Below are positions 60,575 to 64,000 of a stretch of DNA of 64,000 nt, piece after piece. A program made the position numbers and the translations under genes. The stretch lies in the NCBI RefSeq assembly GCF_900156025.1, contig NZ_FTMO01000004.1:62001-126000 (forward strand). Direction: 5' to 3'. How positions within the stretch are numbered: position 1 is the first letter of the stretch; every line of letters begins with the position of its first letter. This DNA comes from Allobosea sp. TND4EK4. GTDB lineage: Bacteria; Pseudomonadota; Alphaproteobacteria; Rhizobiales; Beijerinckiaceae. The notes below the pieces were generated by a model. The model saw only the letters and a list, made by a program, of their open reading frames with translations, searched no databases and was not told where the DNA came from.

Positions 60575-61777
60575 ATGACCACGATCCCGCTCCAGACGAT
60601 CGCCCGCCGCCCGCTGATGCCGGTGCTGGCCGCGCTCAGCCTCGCCCATCTGCTGAACGACCTCGTCCAGTCGATGATCCCGGCGCTCTATCCGCTGATC
60701 AAGGACACCTACAAGCTCGACTTCATGCAGATCGGCTTCATCACGCTGGCCTTCCAGGTAACGTCGTCGCTGCTGCAGCCGCTGCTGGGCTATGTCACCG
60801 ATCGCAGGCCGTGGCCCTATGCGATGGTGGCCGGCATGTGCTCGACGCTGGCCGGGCTGCTGCTGCTTTCCTTCGCGCACAGCTATGCGCTGGTGCTGCT
60901 GGCGGCGGGGCTGATCGGGCTCGGATCGGCTGTCTTCCATCCCGAGGCCACGCGGATGGCCCGTCATGCCGCCGCGGGGCGGCAGGGGCTGGCGCAGGGC
61001 GTGTTCCAGGTCGGTGGCCATGTCGGCTATGCGGTCGGCCCGCTGCTGGCGGCGGCCGTGGTGATGCCGCGCGGGCAGGAGAGCCTGTCCTGGTTCTCCG
61101 GCGTCGTGCTGCTGGCGATGGCGCTGATGGGCTGGATCGGCTCGCGCTATGCCGCGATGCGGCGCGAGCAGGCGTCGTCCAAGGGGCATGCCGAGGATGT
61201 CGCCAGCCACGGCCTGCCCAAGGGGCGGGTGATGCTGGCCATGGCGGTTCTGATCGTCCTGCTGATCTCCAAGAACGGCTACACCGCCGCCTTCACCTCC
61301 TACTACACCTTCTACCTGATCCAGCGCTTCGGCATCGAGGTGCAGCTCTCGCAGATCATGCTGTTCCTTTATCTCGTCGTCGGCGCCGTCGGCGTCATCC
61401 TCGGCGGGATGATCGGGGACCGGATCGGCCGCGACCGGGTGATCTGGCTGTCGATTCTCGGCTCGCTGCCCTTCGCGCTGATGCTGCCCTATGCCGACCT
61501 GTTCTGGACCGGCGTGCTCAGCGTGATCGTCAGCTTCATCATGGCGAGCGCCTTCTCGGCGATCCTGATCTATGCGATCGACCTCGTGCCGCACCGCATC
61601 GGGCTGGTCGGCGGCCTGTTCTACGGGCTGTCCTTCGGCCTCGGCGGCGTGGCGGCGGCGGCCATCGGCGCGCTCGCCGACCAGATCGGCATCATCGCCG
61701 TGTTCAAGCTCTGCGCCTGGCTGCCGGCCCTCGGCCTGCTGACCTTCCTGCTGCCGAGAGGCGGCAAGCGGGTTTGA
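60575..61777 (+). CDS. MFS transporter, fosmidomycin-resistance (Fsr)-like
   Basis: A 400-residue major-facilitator protein with 12 helices. The start LAALSLAHLLNDLVQSMIPA and LYPLIKDTYKLDFMQIGFIT, then GYVTDRRPWPYAM, GSAVFHPEATRMARH and VGGHVGYAVGPLL are hallmarks of the Fsr branch, which can export fosmidomycin and other compounds. Its natural substrate is unknown. The ATG at 60575 has GGAG overlapping closely upstream (CGTCGGAG). Confidence 0.9.
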   Translation: MTTIPLQTIARRPLMPVLAALSLAHLLNDLVQSMIPALYPLIKDTYKLDFMQIGFITLAFQVTSSLLQPLLGYVTDRRPWPYAMVAGMCSTLAGLLLLSFAHSYALVLLAAGLIGLGSAVFHPEATRMARHAAAGRQGLAQGVFQVGGHVGYAVGPLLAAAVVMPRGQESLSWFSGVVLLAMALMGWIGSRYAAMRREQASSKGHAEDVASHGLPKGRVMLAMAVLIVLLISKNGYTAAFTSYYTFYLIQRFGIEVQLSQIMLFLYLVVGAVGVILGGMIGDRIGRDRVIWLSILGSLPFALMLPYADLFWTGVLSVIVSFIMASAFSAILIYAIDLVPHRIGLVGGLFYGLSFGLGGVAAAAIGALADQIGIIAVFKLCAWLPALGLLTFLLPRGGKRV

Positions 61778-61787
61778 TCTCGTCTTT

Positions 61788-61869
61788 CATTGCGAGCGAA
61801 GCGAAGACATCCAGGAGCTGTGGCGCTTTGCCGCCCCTGGATTGCTTCGTCGCTTCGCTCCTCGCAATG
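61788..61869. repeat. Palindromic intergenic repeat with CATTGCGAGCG arms
   Basis: The left arm CATTGCGAGCGAAGCGAAG (61788-61806) pairs with the right arm CTTCGTCGCTTCGCTCCTCG plus CAATG (61845-61869). This unit is a well-known type in Bradyrhizobium and relatives. It lies between two convergent genes and may act as a terminator for both. Confidence 0.7.
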
Positions 61870-61905
61870 ACGGAGAGCGGACGCGTATGAGAAGCGAGCG
61901 GGGCC

Positions 61906-62628
61906 TCAGGCCATATACTGCCCGCCATTGATGGCGAAGGTCGCGCCGGTGGCGAAGGCGCCCTGCTCGGAGGCGAGGAAGACGACCATCGCCGCGATCT
62001 CCTCCGGCTTGCCGAGGCGGCCGACCGGAATGCCGGCAATCACGCGCTGAAGGGCGGCTTCCGGCATCGCCGCGACCATGTCGGTGCCGATATAGCCGGG
62101 CGTGATCGCGTTGACGGTGATGCCCTTGTTGGCGTTCTCCTGCGCCAGCGCCTTGACGAAGCCGATATCGCCGGCCTTCGCGGCGGAATAGTTCACCTGG
62201 CCCATCTGGCCCTTCGAACCGTTGATCGAGGAGATCACGACGATGCGGCCGAAATTGCGGGCGCGCATGCCCTCGATCACCGGGCGCGTCATGTTGAAGA
62301 GCGAGTCGAGATTGGTGCGGATCACGTCCGACCAGTGCTCCTTCGTCATCTTGTGGAAGAAGCCGTCGCGGGTGATGCCGGCATTGTTGACGAGGATGTC
62401 GATGGGGCCGAGTTCGGCCTCGACCTTGGCGATGCCCGCCGCGCAGGCGTCGTAGTCGCCGACATCCCACTTGAACACCGGGATGCCGGTCTCGGCCTTG
62501 AACTTGGCGGCGGCCTCGTCGTTGCCGGCATAGCTGGCGGCGACCTTATGGCCGGCCTCCTGCAGCGCCTTGCTGATCGCCGCGCCGATGCCGCGCGTGC
62601 CCCCCGTGACCAGTGCAACCTTCGTCAT
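61906..62628 (-). CDS. phaB: Acetoacetyl-CoA reductase
   Basis: A 240-residue SDR with NADPH motif TGGTRGIG (8-15), NNAG, the serine in VVISSINGSKGQMGQ and catalytic Y-x3-K in NYSAAK. The sequence KVALVTGGTRGIGAAISKAL and IPVGRLGKPEEIAAMVVFLA are typical of PhaB. It reduces acetoacetyl-CoA to (R)-3-hydroxybutyryl-CoA for polyhydroxybutyrate. It follows phaA on the same strand, 87 bases downstream. Confidence 0.95.
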   Translation of the reverse strand: MTKVALVTGGTRGIGAAISKALQEAGHKVAASYAGNDEAAAKFKAETGIPVFKWDVGDYDACAAGIAKVEAELGPIDILVNNAGITRDGFFHKMTKEHWSDVIRTNLDSLFNMTRPVIEGMRARNFGRIVVISSINGSKGQMGQVNYSAAKAGDIGFVKALAQENANKGITVNAITPGYIGTDMVAAMPEAALQRVIAGIPVGRLGKPEEIAAMVVFLASEQGAFATGATFAINGGQYMA

Positions 62629-62664
62629 GGCCGTCTCCCTCTCGCCTGCTTCTTGATGGAACGG

Positions 62665-62690
62665 GACGCCCCGGTTCGAGCCGGGGCGTC
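62665..62690. other. Strong hairpin between phaA and phaB
   Basis: A 10-bp perfect stem (GACGCCCCGG / CCGGGGCGTC) with loop TTCGAG lies between the two genes. No T-run follows on either strand, so it may be an mRNA-stability or processing element rather than a terminator. Confidence 0.55.
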
Positions 62691-62715
62691 TGTCGTCGGT
62701 ACTGTGGCGCTGCGC

Positions 62716-63894
62716 TCAGCGCTCGATGGCCATGGCGACGCCCATGCCGCCGCCGATGCAGAGCGTGGCGAGGCCCTTCTTGGCGTCGCGCTTTTCCATC
62801 TCGTGCAGCAGCGTCACCAGCACGCGCGCGCCCGAGGCGCCGATCGGGTGGCCGATGGCGATGGCCCCGCCATTGACGTTGACGATGTCGGTGCTCCAGC
62901 CGAGGTCCTTGTTGACCGCGATCGCCTGCGCCGCGAAGGCCTCATTGGCCTCGACGAGATCAAGGTCGGAGACGCTCCAGCCGGCCTTCTCCAGGGCCTT
63001 GCGGGTCGCCGGGATCGGCCCCGTGCCCATGATGGCGGGATCGACGCCGGCGGTGGCCCAGCCCTTGATCGTCGCGAGCGGCTTCAGCCCGCGCTTGGCG
63101 GCCTCCCTGGCGCTCATGATCACCAGGGCGGCGGCGCCGTCATTGATGCCCGAGGCGTTGCCGGCCGTGACCGTGCCGTCCTTGGAGAAGGCGGGCTTCA
63201 GCTTGGCCATCGCCTCGGCGGTCGCGCCGTGGCGGGGGTACTCGTCCTGGTCGACGACGATGTCGCCCTTGCGGGTCGAAACGGTGAAGGGAACGATCTC
63301 GTCCTTGAAGCGGCCGGCCTTCTGCGCCGCCTCGGCCTTGTTCTGCGACTTCACCGCGAACTCGTCCTGCTCCTGCCGGCTGATCTGCCATTTGGTCGCG
63401 ACGTTCTCGGCGGTGGTGCCCATGTGGTAGCCGTGGAAGGCGTCCCAGAGCCCGTCCTTGATCATCGTGTCGATGAATTTGAGGTCGCCCATCTTGGTGC
63501 CAGAGCGCAGATGCGCGGCGTGCTGCGCCATCGACATCGATTCCTGGCCGCCGGCGACGATGATGTCGGCATCGCCATTGGCGATCTGCTGCAGGCCGAT
63601 GGCCACCGCGCGCAGGCCCGAGCCGCAAAGCTGGTTCAGCCCCCAGGCGGTCTTCTCCTGCGGGATGCCGGCGGCCATCGCGGCCTGGCGGGCCGGGTTC
63701 TGGCCCTGACCGGCGGTCAGGATCTGGCCCATGATGACCTCGTCGACATCGGCGGGGTCGACCTTGGCGCGCTTCAGCGCCTCCTTGATCGCGGCGGCGC
63801 CCAGCTCATGGGCCGGGGTGTTGGCGAAGGCGCCGTTGAAGGCGCCGACCGCCGTGCGCGCCGCGCCGACGATCACGATATCCGAATCTGCCAT
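62716..63894 (-). CDS. phaA: Acetyl-CoA acetyltransferase (beta-ketothiolase)
   Basis: A 392-residue thiolase. Active-site cysteine in [14 protein letters not shown], the histidine in [20 protein letters not shown], and the second cysteine in [17 protein letters not shown] near the end. It condenses two acetyl-CoA to acetoacetyl-CoA, the first step of polyhydroxybutyrate synthesis. The start [20 protein letters not shown] is standard. phaB follows. The 106 bases between its start and the end of the window should hold the promoter. Confidence 0.96.
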   Translation of the reverse strand: MADSDIVIVGAARTAVGAFNGAFANTPAHELGAAAIKEALKRAKVDPADVDEVIMGQILTAGQGQNPARQAAMAAGIPQEKTAWGLNQLCGSGLRAVAIGLQQIANGDADIIVAGGQESMSMAQHAAHLRSGTKMGDLKFIDTMIKDGLWDAFHGYHMGTTAENVATKWQISRQEQDEFAVKSQNKAEAAQKAGRFKDEIVPFTVSTRKGDIVVDQDEYPRHGATAEAMAKLKPAFSKDGTVTAGNASGINDGAAALVIMSAREAAKRGLKPLATIKGWATAGVDPAIMGTGPIPATRKALEKAGWSVSDLDLVEANEAFAAQAIAVNKDLGWSTDIVNVNGGAIAIGHPIGASGARVLVTLLHEMEKRDAKKGLATLCIGGGMGVAMAIER

Positions 63895-64000
63895 GAGAGA
63901 GTTCCTCGCTGTTGTCTGGCCTGCTCCGCTCCCGCCGAAGCAGGCCCTTCCGCGTCACCTTCGAAGGCCGATGTGACCGCGTCAAGTCAGCCTTACTGCC

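Overview
The window is high-GC DNA with tightly packed genes, and most of it looks like the chromosome of an alphaproteobacterium of the order Hyphomicrobiales (Rhizobiales), possibly Bosea or a relative. The pointers are CpdR, the pair of an N-formylglutamate amidohydrolase and a histidinol-phosphatase flanking a small RNA of the MmgR/suhB type, a DUF3108 protein, a TIGR02302/DUF4175 protein, a full CtrA box, phaAB, and several dispersed palindromic intergenic repeats. The genus is inferred from gene content only.

Layout. 1-12 kb: an exported DUF3108 protein (partial), an aminotransferase with an SMR efflux protein, then a forward run of sugar-acid genes (IlvD/Edd dehydratase, ICL/PEPM lyase, two GNATs, an SDR and a DenD-like dehydrogenase), then a diguanylate cyclase and a LysR gene divergent from a bile-acid/sodium-symporter-like gene. 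12-13.6 kb: small exported proteins around an AT-rich patch. 14-15.8 kb: a soluble double-PAS chemoreceptor. 16-26.9 kb: an integrative element in tRNA-Val. 27-33.4 kb: cpdR, N-formylglutamate amidohydrolase, the small RNA, hisN-like phosphatase, hydrolase, Hsp20 with a ROSE-like thermometer, and threonine aldolase. 34-40 kb: gltBD. 40-47 kb: SGNH hydrolase, MltB-type transglycosylase, Rnk with a leader/attenuator, galE, galU, a methyltransferase and a thioesterase. 47-56.4 kb: purL-bolA-(DUF29)-grxD, a carbamoyltransferase, TlpA, argH-lptM-lysA. 56.8-64 kb: TIGR02302 protein, two transporters and phaAB.

The most unusual part is the 10.9-kb element bounded by 51-bp direct repeats (15987-16037 and 26827-26877) of the 3' half of tRNA-Val(GAC). 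It carries a tyrosine integrase, an excisionase-like gene, two divergent Arc-type ribbon-helix-helix genes with four GTCAC(C/G)GTGAC operators between them, a RepA-like hexameric helicase followed by iteron-like repeats, a tape-measure-like protein, and a fused prohead protease/major capsid protein. No terminase, portal, lysis or other tail gene is recognisable, so it looks like a capsid-encoding satellite or a reduced phage relative rather than a complete prophage.

The integrase reading frame runs into the attachment core. Joining the two ends on paper, as in an excised circle, extends the integrase by 29 codons beyond the core and ends it in an ATGA overlap with a small ORF that itself overlaps the helicase gene. 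In the circle all forward genes would therefore form one continuous run from the operator-controlled promoter near 21.4 kb, through capsid and integrase, across attP, to the helicase and tape-measure genes. Integration cuts this run and leaves the helicase end next to the native tRNA terminator. This proposed switch is an inference from the sequence.
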